Source: an uncultured bacterium (lineage in GTDB: Bacteria > Bacillota_I > Bacilli_A > RFN20 > CAG-826). From it: DNA of 64,000 nt. The notes beneath the pieces were generated by a model, which was not told the origin of the DNA, did no database searches, and saw only the letters and a program-made list of their open reading frames with translations. Shown piece by piece: positions 17,497 to 26,598 of this stretch. Positions within the stretch are counted from its first letter, which is position 1. Each line of letters begins with the position of its first letter. The stretch spans positions 1-64,000 of the forward strand of contig CASERQ010000001.1 of assembly GCA_949290395.1 (NCBI GenBank), given 5' to 3'. The position numbers were made by a program, and so were the translations under genes.

Positions 17497-17528
17497 AAAG
17501 AGCTGCAAAACGCAGCTCTTTTTTTATT
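17497..17528. terminator. Bidirectional terminator between UMF1 gene and phospholipase-like gene
   Basis: AAGAGCTGC and GCAGCTCTT form a strong stem with a small loop. T7 follows on the plus strand, and T4 after the stem on the minus strand. It touches the last codons of the minus-strand gene. Confidence 0.9.
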
Positions 17529-18459
17529 TCTTTTTAAATATTAAGTCAAAGTATTTCATCTCTTTTCCTATTTCTACTCCATCGTGATTTACTTTTCCAA
17601 TAAATTCATCAATAGGTTCATAGGACAAATCATTATAAAATACATCATCTATGATTTGTAAAATATGAGCAAGATCAATATAGGCTTTATCCATCAAGTC
17701 AAAGAAAGAATCATCTCCTACTACTTCGTTTGTTATAAAGTTATTCCATTCTTTATTATTAAGATTTAAGTAATCAATGGATTTATCAATCTTTTTATAT
17801 TTAGGGTGAGACATTGCGTTAATGACGCTAGTTTTAAGAAAATGGGAGAAAATGAATTTTCTAAATCCAAAAAGCTTTGAATTAATGCATCTATTTACAG
17901 TTAACATTGTATGAACGCATTTAAAGAATGTTTTTTCGTCAAGACCATCATCTTTTTTATAGTGTTTTGCAAGTTCATACATCATTGAAGAAATTAATTT
18001 AAGTTCATTATTATCAACAACTAAAATTTCTTTAAAGCTTGGATAGTCTTCGTAGTGGTTTTCAACAAAAACATCGATATAAGTTTCAAGAAGAGAATGA
18101 TAAAAAGAATAAATTGTGCCTTTTAAAGGAAAGCCTGTTTTATAAAAAACATAAGGGTGGCAAGTTCTATCTAAAACATAATGAGACATTAAGCCCTTAG
18201 TAAAAGATAAAAGTATTTCTTGCGCTTCTTTATCTTCTTGTTCCTTAACGTAATCAAGTAAAAAAGTAAATGTTTCATATGGATCAATTTCATGAAGAAA
18301 AGTTCCAAACGCTCTTACCTTTTTAATGTTTTTCTTAAATGGTGTTGTATATCCATAATAAAAGTATGGATCCGGTCCTTGCGAACCTAGATAGAATATT
18401 TTTTTATGTGTAGGGAAATTCTGCTTTGAGAATTCGTAATGTGTTGTCAGACTCGGCAT
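17524..18459 (-). CDS. Zinc-dependent phospholipase C family protein
   Basis: A 311-residue protein resembling PF00882. Visible: His7 in SLTTHYEFS, the GSQGPDPYFYYG segment (~26-37), the helix GLMSHYVLDRTCHPYVFY (~110-127) and HSLLETYIDVFVE (~138-150). These supply the His/Asp/Glu zinc ligands of the fold. No signal peptide is seen, so it is probably cytoplasmic, unlike secreted clostridial alpha-toxin. TATAAT lies eight bases before the ATG with no Shine-Dalgarno, another leaderless candidate. Substrate unknown. Confidence 0.8.
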   Translation of the reverse strand: MPSLTTHYEFSKQNFPTHKKIFYLGSQGPDPYFYYGYTTPFKKNIKKVRAFGTFLHEIDPYETFTFLLDYVKEQEDKEAQEILLSFTKGLMSHYVLDRTCHPYVFYKTGFPLKGTIYSFYHSLLETYIDVFVENHYEDYPSFKEILVVDNNELKLISSMMYELAKHYKKDDGLDEKTFFKCVHTMLTVNRCINSKLFGFRKFIFSHFLKTSVINAMSHPKYKKIDKSIDYLNLNNKEWNNFITNEVVGDDSFFDLMDKAYIDLAHILQIIDDVFYNDLSYEPIDEFIGKVNHDGVEIGKEMKYFDLIFKKK

Positions 18460-18467
18460 ATATAGAT

Positions 18468-18473
18468 ATTATA
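18468..18473 (-). promoter_or_regulatory. -10 box abutting the phospholipase-like start codon
   Basis: A perfect TATAAT on the minus strand, eight bases before the ATG at 18459. Confidence 0.5.
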
Positions 18474-18612
18474 AAGCAATATTTGAAAATTTCATTCTTA
18501 AATTATGAAAATAATTGATCTAACTACTACTTTTTAGTGTATGTTTTTGCTATTTTCGTCATGTTTAACTTGTGGAATTTTTCGCGCTTTGATATTATAA
18601 TTTAGCACACAT

Positions 18613-18703
18613 GGAGAAGTACCCAAGTGGCTGAAGGGGACGGTTTGCTAAACCGTTAGTAGGGGTAACCCTAGCGTGAGTTCAAATCTCATCTTCTCCG
18701 CCA
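18613..18703 (+). tRNA. tRNA-Ser (anticodon GCT)
   Basis: A 91-base class II tRNA. The acceptor arms GGAGAAG and CTTCTCC pair. The anticodon loop TTGCTAA lies between ACGGT and ACCGT with anticodon GCT at 18647-18649. A long variable arm (TAGGGGTAACCCTA region) and the T-loop GTTCAAATC are present, and the CCA end is encoded. It reads AGC/AGU codons. Confidence 0.97.
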
Positions 18704-18716
18704 GAAATTTAAAACT

Positions 18717-18748
18717 ATGCGATTCCGTTGAAGATCGCATTTTTTTAT
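18717..18748 (+). terminator. Terminator of tRNA-Ser
   Basis: ATGCGAT and ATCGCAT form a 7-bp stem around a ten-base loop and are followed by T7, 13 bases after the tRNA. Confidence 0.85.
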
Positions 18749-18841
18749 ACTTTTTTTCAAATAGTTTTTATACCAAAAAAATTTCTAAACTTGCTAAAAA
18801 ATTTTTTAAGAATTTTTATAATTGTATATGTTGTATATAGT

Positions 18842-18849
18842 GAAAGGAG
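18842..18849 (+). promoter_or_regulatory. Orphan ribosome binding site-like motif (AAAGGAGG)
   Basis: A perfect AAAGGAGG stands in the 180-base gap after the tRNA terminator. It is preceded by TATAATTG and two GTATAT(a/g) repeats, but within 5-12 bases downstream there is no ATG, GTG or TTG. The frames close almost at once and the hydA terminator follows. It could mark a decayed small gene or a structured RNA. Nothing else is visible in this gap. Confidence 0.3.
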
Positions 18850-18896
18850 GTAAAACTATCTAATAAATATTCAAGATTTGCATTCTTTTTAGTTAA

Positions 18897-18927
18897 AAAG
18901 TCGTAAGTTTTATGCTTACGACTTCTA
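18897..18927 (-). terminator. Terminator of the hydrogenase operon
   Basis: AAGTCGTAAG and CTTACGACTT form a 10-bp perfect stem with a seven-base loop just past the hydA stop. On the minus strand it is followed by TTTTTAACT. Confidence 0.88.
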
Positions 18928-18929
18928 AC

Positions 18930-20711
18930 TTATTCTTCTGATAAATCTGGATATTTTTCTCTCTTACTATTGTAGCTTGTATGAAGCAACTTATGAGCTT
19001 TTGGCGATCCGTATTCTCCAAGATATTCTTTATAAAGAGTTATAATATCAGGATTTAAATGGCTTCTTCTGATCTTCTTGTTCTTGTCGATATCGTAAAG
19101 AACTTGGGCTCTCTTTTGAATGTATGTATCTTGGATGTTATCATCTTCATTTGGTAAGAATAATGGGAAAACATATGGTTGACCGCCGCCATTAATACAT
19201 CCACCAGGACAGCCCATAACTTCAACAAAATCATATTTACATTCACCATTTTTAATTTGTTCTAGTATTATTTTTGCGTTTTTCATGCCTGAACAAATTG
19301 CAAAATTATAGGTAACACCATTAATCTTTAATGTGGCTTCTTTTATACCTTCAAATCCTCTACATGGGGTGAAATCAATTGGTTCTAACTCTTGGTTAGT
19401 TAAGATATGGTAAGCTGTTCTAATTGCTGCTTCCATAACGCCGCCTGTAACACCAAATATAGCGCCAGCTCCAGTATATTCGCCGATTAAATCATCATCA
19501 AATTCTTCATCAGGAAGTTTCTTCCACATGATACCAGCTCTCTTTATAAGTTCAGCAAGTTCTCTAGTAGTTAAAACAACATCTACATCTTTAATACCAT
19601 CGACACTATTTGCTGGTCTTTCTTTTTCATACTTTTTAGCTGTACATGGCATTATAGAAACAACACAAATTTGGCTTCTATCAATATTATGTTTTTCTGC
19701 ATAATAGGATTTGATGATGGCGCCCATCATTTCGTGTGGGGATTTACAGCTTGATAAATGTTCAAGTAATTCTGGGTAATAATATTCAATATAGTTAACC
19801 CAACCAGGTGAACACGAAGTAATCATTGGCCCTGGTCTATGTGAAATAATTCTTTGAACAAATTCATTTGCTTCTTCTGTAATAGTGAGATCGGCTGCAA
19901 AGTTAGTATCAAAAACTCTATAGAAACCTAATCTATGAAGAGCCGCAATCATCTTTCCAGTACAATTAGTTCCAATTGGTTCACCAAATTCCTCACCAAT
20001 TGCAGCTCTAACAGCAGGTGCCGTTTGAACAATAACATATTTTCCTTCATTAAAGGCTTTATCTAATTTTTCAATTTCACTATGTTCCATCAATGCGCCA
20101 GTTGGGCAAACAAGTGTACATTGACCACATTGAATACAAGGAACGTTGTTGAAGCTTCTATTTTCACTTGGACCAACAATTGTGTTAAATCCTCTCTTTT
20201 CGAAGCCCAAAATTCCTATACCTTGAGCATTTTTACATGCTTCAACACATCTTCCACATAAGATACATTTTGACGTGTCCCTAATAAGTGATGGTGAAAT
20301 TTCATCATAAGTTGATTTTGTTTTTTCACCAACATATTGTTCTGGTCTTGCGCCAACTCTTCTTGCAACTTCAAGAAGTTCACATTGACCATTTTTTCTA
20401 CATGCTTGACAGTTATAATAATGGTTAGAAAGTAAAAGTTCAACTGAAGTTCTTCTAGCAATAACCGCTTTTGGATCAACAATAGAAATTCTAATACCTT
20501 CTCTAATAGGATAAGCACAACTTGGAACAAGTCTTCTTTCGCCTTCAACTTTAACAAGACAAACTCTACAGCTTGCTACTGAACATTCGCCTTTTTTCCA
20601 TGTACATAAATTTGGAATGTTATATCCACATATTTTTGCTGCTTCAAGGATTGTTAACCCTTCTTCAACAACATATGGTTTACCTTCAATAAAAATTTGT
20701 ATTTTAGCCAT
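18930..20711 (-). CDS. hydA: [FeFe] hydrogenase catalytic subunit
   Basis: A 593-residue enzyme that makes or oxidises H2. In order: an N-terminal [2Fe-2S] ferredoxin domain (CSVASCRVC), a His/Cys cluster (HYYNCQACRKNGQC), two [4Fe-4S] clusters (CILCGRCVEAC and CIQCGQCTLVCP), then the H-cluster domain with TSCSPGWVNYIE, MPCTAKKYE and EVMGCPGGCINGGG, and a small-subunit-like C-terminus. All cluster ligands look intact. This is the architecture of the multimeric, electron-bifurcating type (HydABC/HndABCD). It is last in hydC-hydB-hydA. The HydEFG maturases are not in this window. Confidence 0.96.
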   Translation of the reverse strand: MAKIQIFIEGKPYVVEEGLTILEAAKICGYNIPNLCTWKKGECSVASCRVCLVKVEGERRLVPSCAYPIREGIRISIVDPKAVIARRTSVELLLSNHYYNCQACRKNGQCELLEVARRVGARPEQYVGEKTKSTYDEISPSLIRDTSKCILCGRCVEACKNAQGIGILGFEKRGFNTIVGPSENRSFNNVPCIQCGQCTLVCPTGALMEHSEIEKLDKAFNEGKYVIVQTAPAVRAAIGEEFGEPIGTNCTGKMIAALHRLGFYRVFDTNFAADLTITEEANEFVQRIISHRPGPMITSCSPGWVNYIEYYYPELLEHLSSCKSPHEMMGAIIKSYYAEKHNIDRSQICVVSIMPCTAKKYEKERPANSVDGIKDVDVVLTTRELAELIKRAGIMWKKLPDEEFDDDLIGEYTGAGAIFGVTGGVMEAAIRTAYHILTNQELEPIDFTPCRGFEGIKEATLKINGVTYNFAICSGMKNAKIILEQIKNGECKYDFVEVMGCPGGCINGGGQPYVFPLFLPNEDDNIQDTYIQKRAQVLYDIDKNKKIRRSHLNPDIITLYKEYLGEYGSPKAHKLLHTSYNSKREKYPDLSEE

Positions 20712-20724
20712 AGTCTTCTACCAC

Positions 20725-22629
20725 CTATTTCTTATAGATTGCTCCAAATTTACATGCAGAAATACAGGTTCCACATTTAATACATTTATTAAGATCAATC
20801 TTAAATACTTCTTTACCAACGACTCCATCAATTGCGTTAACTGGACAATTTCTCGCGCAAAGTGAACATTTTTTACATTTATTTGCATCAATATAGAATT
20901 CAATTAATGACTTACAAACTCCAGCATCACACTTCTTATCTCTAACATGTCTTACATAAACATCTTTAAATTTGTTTAAAGTAGATAAAACTGGGTTTGG
21001 TGCAGTTTGACCTAAACCACAGAGCGAACCAACTTGAATAGATTCACTTAATGTTTGAAGCTTATCAAGATCTTCCATTGTTGCTTTTCCATCAGTAACT
21101 TTGGTTAAAATCTCAAGTAAACGTTTTGTGCCAATTCTACATTGCGAACATTTACCACAGCTTTCATCACAAATAAACTCAAGATAGAATTTAGCGACGT
21201 CAACCATACAGTTATCTTCGTCCATAACAATTGCGCCACCAGATCCCATCATACTTCCTTTTTCAATTAAGGATTCGTATTCAATTGGAGTATCTAATTC
21301 ACTAATCGTTAAACAACCACCTGATGGTCCGCCAGTTTGGATAGCTTGGAATCTCTTATCATTTGGAATTCCACCACCAATATCGTAAACAAGTTCACGA
21401 ATTGTTGTACCCATAGGGACTTCAACAAGTCCAACGTTTTTAACTTTACCACCAAGAGCAAAAACTTTTGTTCCTTTACTTCTTTCGGTACCAATTTTTG
21501 CGTATTCTTTAGCACCAACTCTCATAATATAAGGAACATTAGCTAAAGTTTCGACGTTATTAATAATTGTTGGTTTGTCCCATAAACCTTTTACAGCAGG
21601 GAATGGAGGTCTTGTTCTAGGCATACCTCTTTTACCTTCAATAGAATTAAGTAAAGCAGTTTCTTCGCCACAGACAAAAGCTCCGGCTCCTAATCTAATG
21701 TGAACTCTAAAATTAAATCCGCTTCCTAAAATGTTGTCGCCTAAAAGACCGATTTCTTCTAACTCTTTAATAGCGGTTCTTAATCTATTAACTGCGATAG
21801 GATACTCAGCTCTTACATAGAAATAACCATTTTGAGCACCAATTGCATAACCTGCAATCATCATACCTTCAATAACTGCAACTGGATTTCCTTCAAGAAT
21901 GGAACGATCCATAAATGCACCTGGGTCACCTTCGTCACCATTACAAACAACATATTTTGTTTCGTTTTGGCTATCGTAAGCAAATTTCCATTTTCTACCT
22001 GTTGGGAAACCTGCTCCTCCTCTTCCTCTTAAACCAGAATCTAAAATTTCTTTAATGACTTCTTCTCTAGGCATGCTAAGAGCTTTGATAAGACCTTTGA
22101 AAGCATCATAACCTAAAGCTTCATCAACAATTTCTGGGTTAATAGTTCCACAACCATGTAAAGCAATTCTAAGTTGTTTTTTGTAGAAATTAATATCGTC
22201 TTGCCTTGTAACCTTTTTACCAGTTGAAGGTTCAACATATAAAAGTTCTTCAACAATTTTTCCGCCGATAATATCTTGTTCAATAATTTTTTCACAATCT
22301 GTTGGTTTTACAGCGTGATACAAAGTATCTTCTGGGTAAATTTTTACAAATGGACCTTGTGAACAAAAACCAAAGCAACCAACAACGTTGCAGGTAACTT
22401 TATCTTCTAAATGTTTTTCTTTAATAAGTTGATTAAAGTTATCAATTATCTTTTGAGAGTCAGAGGATAAACATCCAGTTCCACCACAAACAACAATATG
22501 TCTTTTGCCGTCTTGGCCATTAAATTTCTTAGTTACACAATCGCTACATCTAGAAATTCTATTTTGTAAATCTTCTAATGTTTTGATTTTTTCTGTGACT
22601 TTTGCGGAGTTTCTAACTTGTTTTGGCAT
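20725..22629 (-). CDS. hydB: Hydrogenase flavoprotein subunit (NuoF-like)
   Basis: A 634-residue NAD(P)H-oxidising, FMN-carrying subunit. In order: a thioredoxin-like [2Fe-2S] domain (VCGGTGC and VVGCFGFC, ~48-110), the NADH/FMN Rossmann-like domain with GRGGAGFPTGRKW and GDEGDPGAFMDR, an SLBB domain, the NuoF [4Fe-4S] motif CGKCSQCRIGTKR, and a C-terminal two-cluster ferredoxin (CKKCSLCARNCP and CIKCGTCISAC). It links NADH and ferredoxin to HydA. It lies three bases after hydC, with 13 bases to hydA. Confidence 0.95.
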   Translation of the reverse strand: MPKQVRNSAKVTEKIKTLEDLQNRISRCSDCVTKKFNGQDGKRHIVVCGGTGCLSSDSQKIIDNFNQLIKEKHLEDKVTCNVVGCFGFCSQGPFVKIYPEDTLYHAVKPTDCEKIIEQDIIGGKIVEELLYVEPSTGKKVTRQDDINFYKKQLRIALHGCGTINPEIVDEALGYDAFKGLIKALSMPREEVIKEILDSGLRGRGGAGFPTGRKWKFAYDSQNETKYVVCNGDEGDPGAFMDRSILEGNPVAVIEGMMIAGYAIGAQNGYFYVRAEYPIAVNRLRTAIKELEEIGLLGDNILGSGFNFRVHIRLGAGAFVCGEETALLNSIEGKRGMPRTRPPFPAVKGLWDKPTIINNVETLANVPYIMRVGAKEYAKIGTERSKGTKVFALGGKVKNVGLVEVPMGTTIRELVYDIGGGIPNDKRFQAIQTGGPSGGCLTISELDTPIEYESLIEKGSMMGSGGAIVMDEDNCMVDVAKFYLEFICDESCGKCSQCRIGTKRLLEILTKVTDGKATMEDLDKLQTLSESIQVGSLCGLGQTAPNPVLSTLNKFKDVYVRHVRDKKCDAGVCKSLIEFYIDANKCKKCSLCARNCPVNAIDGVVGKEVFKIDLNKCIKCGTCISACKFGAIYKK

Positions 22630-22631
22630 AA

Positions 22632-23114
22632 TTATTCCATCTCCTTATTTCTATATTCAGCGATAATATTTGGAACATCACTTAATTTAACTTTAGGATA
22701 AACTTTACCATTAATAGAAATTGCAGGAGCTATACCACAAGCACCAATGCAACGTAAACCATCAAGAGTAAACAAGCCGTCTTCAGTTGTTTGGCCTGGT
22801 CTGATCTTTAATAATTCACCAAATTTATCTAAAACGTTTTGACCACCTTTAACATAACAAGCAGTACCAATACAAACTCCAATTACGTATCTGCCTTTTG
22901 GAGTTAAACTAAAAAAGGAATAAAAAGTAACAACACCATAAATGTCACTTACTGGAATTCCTAATTCCCCACTTATAACCTCTTGAACTTCTAATGGAAT
23001 ATATCCATATTCTTTTTGGACATCACTTAAAACCAACATTAGTGGGCTAGGTTCATCTTTATATCTAGCACAAATTGATTTAATCATATCCACTGCAACT
23101 TTTTGTAGTTTCAT
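22632..23114 (-). CDS. hydC: Hydrogenase NuoE-like [2Fe-2S] subunit
   Basis: A 160-residue thioredoxin-fold protein of the 24-kDa NuoE family. Four cysteines bind one [2Fe-2S] cluster: two in CIGTACYVKGG and two in RCIGACGIAP. Length is normal. It is the first gene of the hydrogenase operon, with AGGGAG before the ATG and a promoter 36-64 bases upstream that carries a cre-like box. Confidence 0.94.
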   Translation of the reverse strand: MKLQKVAVDMIKSICARYKDEPSPLMLVLSDVQKEYGYIPLEVQEVISGELGIPVSDIYGVVTFYSFFSLTPKGRYVIGVCIGTACYVKGGQNVLDKFGELLKIRPGQTTEDGLFTLDGLRCIGACGIAPAISINGKVYPKVKLSDVPNIIAEYRNKEME

Positions 23115-23149
23115 AGAATGATTCTCCCTATCAAAAATAATCTTTAATA

Positions 23150-23178
23150 ATTTTAAAACCTTTTGGAATCGCTTACAA
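23150..23178 (-). promoter_or_regulatory. Promoter of hydCBA with overlapping cre-like box
   Basis: On the minus strand TTGTAA (23173-23178) and TAAAAT (23150-23155) are spaced by exactly 17 bases. The box TGGAATCGCTTACA at 23164-23177 differs from the cre consensus at one position and covers the -35 and part of the spacer, which would suit repression by CcpA. Confidence 0.65.
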
Positions 23179-23259
23179 TATAAAAAGGGCGAAGCGATTA
23201 ATTTTTAGTGAGTAGAAAATTTAAAAAATTAAAGATTTTTCTGCTAAATTGTGGCTATC

Positions 23260-23676
23260 ATGGTGTTATTTAAAGGAAAAAAAGAAATATTAGACAAATG
23301 CAAAATTAAGATTACCTCATTTCTTTTTGCAAATTTTGTATTTGCTCTCGCTAATCTTATTATCTCTGATATAAATTACACTTTGGAAAATCCTTTTTCT
23401 CCCAGCTTTCTTGCTGGTTTATGTGTTGTAGCATTCTTAAATTTTCCATTTTTTATCAATTTCCTAATATATATGAATAACTCTTTTAAAGATTTACTAA
23501 TGAGTTTATTAAATGGAGGAACTATTCTTCTACTATTTATAACCACTTATTTTGTTGGTCTTACGCACACAAATGTTGTTCTTATGTCTTGTTTGTTTAT
23601 ATTAATTTATATTTTCTTCATTATTTTATTCATACAAAATTGCTACCAAAACATTGACCCATTTAAAAAAGGTTAG
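23260..23676 (+). CDS. Four-helix membrane protein, unknown function
   Basis: A 138-residue protein with four strongly hydrophobic segments (about 21-40, 52-75, 85-104, 107-130). A basic start (VLFKGKKEILDKCKIK) and basic end (PFKKG) suggest both termini face inside. No family recognised. No Shine-Dalgarno is visible. The extended -10-like TGCTAAATT (23242-23250) ends nine bases before this ATG; a GTG three codons upstream is an alternative start. Its last codons overlap the stem of the feo terminator. Confidence 0.55.
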   Translation: MVLFKGKKEILDKCKIKITSFLFANFVFALANLIISDINYTLENPFSPSFLAGLCVVAFLNFPFFINFLIYMNNSFKDLLMSLLNGGTILLLFITTYFVGLTHTNVVLMSCLFILIYIFFIILFIQNCYQNIDPFKKG

Positions 23677-23693
23677 ATCCAAAGACCTAACCT
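23667..23693 (-). terminator. Terminator of the feo operon
   Basis: GGTTAG and CTAACC form a stem around a ten-base loop and are followed by TTTTTT on the minus strand. It overlaps the end of the convergent membrane protein gene. Confidence 0.75.
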
Positions 23694-23713
23694 AATTGAA
23701 TGTCGGATAAAAT

Positions 23714-23944
23714 TTATTTTTCTTCCTTTTTTCCGTATTTTTTGTGATAATCCTTAACTAGTTTTTTGCTATCAGTGCTTCCACAACTACAATCTGTAAT
23801 TCTTTTGCCTCTTATCTTTTTAGAAACAAAGTAAGCAGTTAAAGCAATTACAATTAAAACAAGAACAACAATAATAACTATGTCTGCTGTTGTAATAGCA
23901 TTAGTGTTTTCGCTTAAAACATTTAATTTTTGAATCATAATCAT
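23714..23944 (-). CDS. FeoB-associated Cys-rich membrane protein
   Basis: A 76-residue protein with one membrane helix (about 22-43), a basic KKIRGKR stop-transfer and a short Cys pair in TDCSCGSTDS, ending in a Lys-rich tail. This is the plan of the small Cys-rich proteins often encoded after feoB (PF12669-like), thought to help FeoB. Its ATG overlaps the feoB TGA stop (ATGA), so translation is coupled. Confidence 0.75.
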   Translation of the reverse strand: MIMIQKLNVLSENTNAITTADIVIIVVLVLIVIALTAYFVSKKIRGKRITDCSCGSTDSKKLVKDYHKKYGKKEEK

Positions 23945-26340
23945 TGTCCCTCATTTTCTAATAGTTTTTGTTTTCTATTCCACAAAACTAATAAGACAAT
24001 TGCAACTATAATTAAAGGAAGAATAATAGCAAGTGTCCAAACGAATTCGCCAACAAGATAGATAATAGTTGAAACAATATAGGAAGTTACTATCCAGAAA
24101 AGTAATGTTGTAGCAAACTTTCCTTTTGGTAATTCTCCTTTTGCAGTACCAACAGCAGCAAAGCAAGGTATTGTTAACATATTGAAAGCAATAAATGATA
24201 TTACGCCAGCGCAACTAATACCTGTTGATTGAATCATAAGTTCAGCTGCAGCAAGTCCTTCAACTGTTTCTGCGCCTGCACTAAATATAGGATTTAAGAC
24301 AAGAGCTAAAGTTCCAAGAGTTGAAATAACGTTTTCTTTTGCAACAAGTCCATTTAATGCCGCAACTGCAAATACCCATCCATACTCACCTAAAGTTGAA
24401 CCAAAGCCAAGAGGAGTAAATAATGGTTCAATAAATTGACCTAAGCTTGCAAGTATTGTGTTTTGAATTAGTCCAATTTGAGCAGGATCTCCGCTCTCAA
24501 TATCAACAAATTGCCAACCCCATGTAAAGTGAGACGTGAACCAAATAATAATTGTTGATAATAAAATAATTGTGAAAGCTTTTTTAACAAAGTGTTTTGT
24601 TTTATCCCAAAGATGAATCATTAATGATTTAAATTGAGGTAAATGATAGGCAGGGAGTTCCATGATAAATGGTGGAACTTTTCCTCTTAAAGTTGTTGAT
24701 CTCATTACTATAACAGTAATTAATGCAACTACCATACCCAAGACATACATGCCATAGACTATAACATCAGCGTAATTAAAGTCGACAGCTTTACCAAAAA
24801 CATTAATAATTCCATAAGCAAAAACAGTTAAAATTGGTGCTTTTGCTCCACAAGAGAAGAAAGGAATAACTCTTATAGTTGAGATTCTTTCTTTATCATC
24901 AGCAAGAGTTCTTGTATTAATCATTGCTGGAACTGAGCAACCAAAGCCCATAATCATAGGCATAAACGCTCTTCCACTTAGACCAAATTTTCTAAAGATT
25001 CTATCAAGAATGAATGCGACTCTTGCCATGTATCCGCTGTCTTCTAAAATTGCGAAGAATAAGAATAAAACAAGAATTTGAGGCAAGAAGCCTAAAACAG
25101 CAAATAATCCCCCAAGAATACCATCACAAACAAGACCTACCGACCACGCAGAGGCGCCAGCCATCACAAGACCATCACTTATTAATGAAGTTATCCAACC
25201 AGTAAACGCATTTAAAACGTTCATCAAGATAACGCCAGGAGAATTTATGCCTCCATTTGCAAACATACCAACAATGAATTCTGGACCATCCGCAAAGCTA
25301 ACTAAATCCACAGCACCAGCAGCATTTAAATAGAATAAATCCTCGCTGAAAGTTAAATGGAATATCACAAATAAGATAACCAAGAAGATTGGAATTCCTG
25401 CCCATTTATTTGTAAGCACTTTATCTATTTTGTCAGAAATAGTTAATTTTGCTTCATTTTGTATGGTTTCTGCAGACTTTTTCTTTCTAAAGAAGAATTT
25501 TTTGCCTTCCGCTTTCTTAATTTTAGCTTCTTCCTTTGCCTTTCTTCTTTCTTGTTCTTTTTCATCAACAACTATTACATTATGGAAGTTATCAGTGATA
25601 TATCTATATCTTGAATCAGCAATTAAAGCTTCGAAATCATCACCGAAAACATCATCTTTAAATGTGCGTTTGAATGCTTCAACCATGTGAACAAGATTTG
25701 GATGTGAATTAGTTTCAAGTTCGTCTAATTCAACAAGTTTAACAGCATGGAATAAAGGATTGTCAACTTTTGCGCCCTCAAAAGCAATTCTACAATCATT
25801 AATTAAATGAAGAAGGTTCTTGTTTTCAATTACTGTTTTTCCGTTTCTGCCTTTTTTAGAAACTTCATAAGCGACTTTCATTAAAGAGTCAATGTTGTCT
25901 TCTTTTAAAGCAGAAATTTCTATAACAGGAACACCTAATTCATTTTCTAATTTATCTAACAAAACCTTTTCTTTATTTTTAAGTAAAAGGTCCATCATAT
26001 TTAAAGCAACTACAATAGGAACATCAATTTCTAATAATTGTGTTGTTAAATACAAGTTTCTCTCTAAATTAGTTGCATCGATGATGTTAATTACACAATC
26101 AGGTTTTTCATCAAGAATGTAATTTCTTGATATAACTTCTTCTGGAGTATATGGAGATAAAGAATAAATTCCAGGAAGGTCTACAATTTGTATTTGTTCT
26201 TCGAGTTTTTTATAAGTTCCTTCTCTTTTATCAACAGTAACACCAGGCCAGTTTCCAACATAAGCTGTAGAACCAGTTAAATTATTAAAAAGCGTGGTTT
26301 TACCACAGTTTGGGTTTCCAGCTAAAGCAAAACGTTTCAT
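23941..26340 (-). CDS. feoB: Ferrous iron transporter B
   Basis: A 799-residue membrane GTPase for Fe2+ uptake. The N-terminal G domain has G1 GNPNCGKTT (8-16), G3 DLPGIYSL, and G4 NMMD. A helical domain follows, with a Lys/Glu-rich stretch at ~270-305. The membrane part carries Cys-containing gate motifs (GFGCSVPA and FFSCGAKAP). It follows feoA by one base, and ends in TGA, showing that TGA is a stop codon in this genome. Confidence 0.96.
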   Translation of the reverse strand: MKRFALAGNPNCGKTTLFNNLTGSTAYVGNWPGVTVDKREGTYKKLEEQIQIVDLPGIYSLSPYTPEEVISRNYILDEKPDCVINIIDATNLERNLYLTTQLLEIDVPIVVALNMMDLLLKNKEKVLLDKLENELGVPVIEISALKEDNIDSLMKVAYEVSKKGRNGKTVIENKNLLHLINDCRIAFEGAKVDNPLFHAVKLVELDELETNSHPNLVHMVEAFKRTFKDDVFGDDFEALIADSRYRYITDNFHNVIVVDEKEQERRKAKEEAKIKKAEGKKFFFRKKKSAETIQNEAKLTISDKIDKVLTNKWAGIPIFLVILFVIFHLTFSEDLFYLNAAGAVDLVSFADGPEFIVGMFANGGINSPGVILMNVLNAFTGWITSLISDGLVMAGASAWSVGLVCDGILGGLFAVLGFLPQILVLFLFFAILEDSGYMARVAFILDRIFRKFGLSGRAFMPMIMGFGCSVPAMINTRTLADDKERISTIRVIPFFSCGAKAPILTVFAYGIINVFGKAVDFNYADVIVYGMYVLGMVVALITVIVMRSTTLRGKVPPFIMELPAYHLPQFKSLMIHLWDKTKHFVKKAFTIILLSTIIIWFTSHFTWGWQFVDIESGDPAQIGLIQNTILASLGQFIEPLFTPLGFGSTLGEYGWVFAVAALNGLVAKENVISTLGTLALVLNPIFSAGAETVEGLAAAELMIQSTGISCAGVISFIAFNMLTIPCFAAVGTAKGELPKGKFATTLLFWIVTSYIVSTIIYLVGEFVWTLAIILPLIIVAIVLLVLWNRKQKLLENEGQ

Positions 26341-26341
26341 A

Positions 26342-26578
26342 TTATTTTGTTTCCGTTTCTACGACTACTAAGTCCGCTTCGTCTTTTCTTAAAGTTAATT
26401 CATAACCACGTATCGTTATTTCGAGTGGATCACCAAGTGGTGCTCTTTTTCTAAGAAAAACCATTGCACCAGGGGTTACACCCATATCAAATAGTCTTCT
26501 TCTTACCCTTCCTTCGCCTTCTACTTTTATAACTCGGCCAGTCTCACCGATTTCAAAGGCACTAAGTTTCTTTTGCAT
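26342..26578 (-). CDS. feoA: FeoA-like iron transport accessory protein (second copy)
   Basis: A 78-residue SH3-like FeoA protein (GETGRVIKVEGEGRVRRRLFDMGVTPG and PLGDPLEITIRGYELTLR), directly upstream of feoB. FeoA proteins bind the FeoB G domain and support transport. The preceding gene is another FeoA-like protein 20 bases upstream. The ribosome site is weak. Confidence 0.92.
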   Translation of the reverse strand: MQKKLSAFEIGETGRVIKVEGEGRVRRRLFDMGVTPGAMVFLRKRAPLGDPLEITIRGYELTLRKDEADLVVVETETK

Positions 26579-26598
26579 AAAATTTTACCTGCCTTTCC

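Noticed and set aside
23941-23944. Use of TGA as tryptophan (Mycoplasma code)
   Set aside because: feoB ends at a TGA exactly at the family's C-terminus, and tryptophans throughout are encoded by TGG.
24000-25205. Antisense ORFs over feoB and other long genes
   Set aside because: They are compositional shadows of conserved genes, with no ribosome sites or family features.
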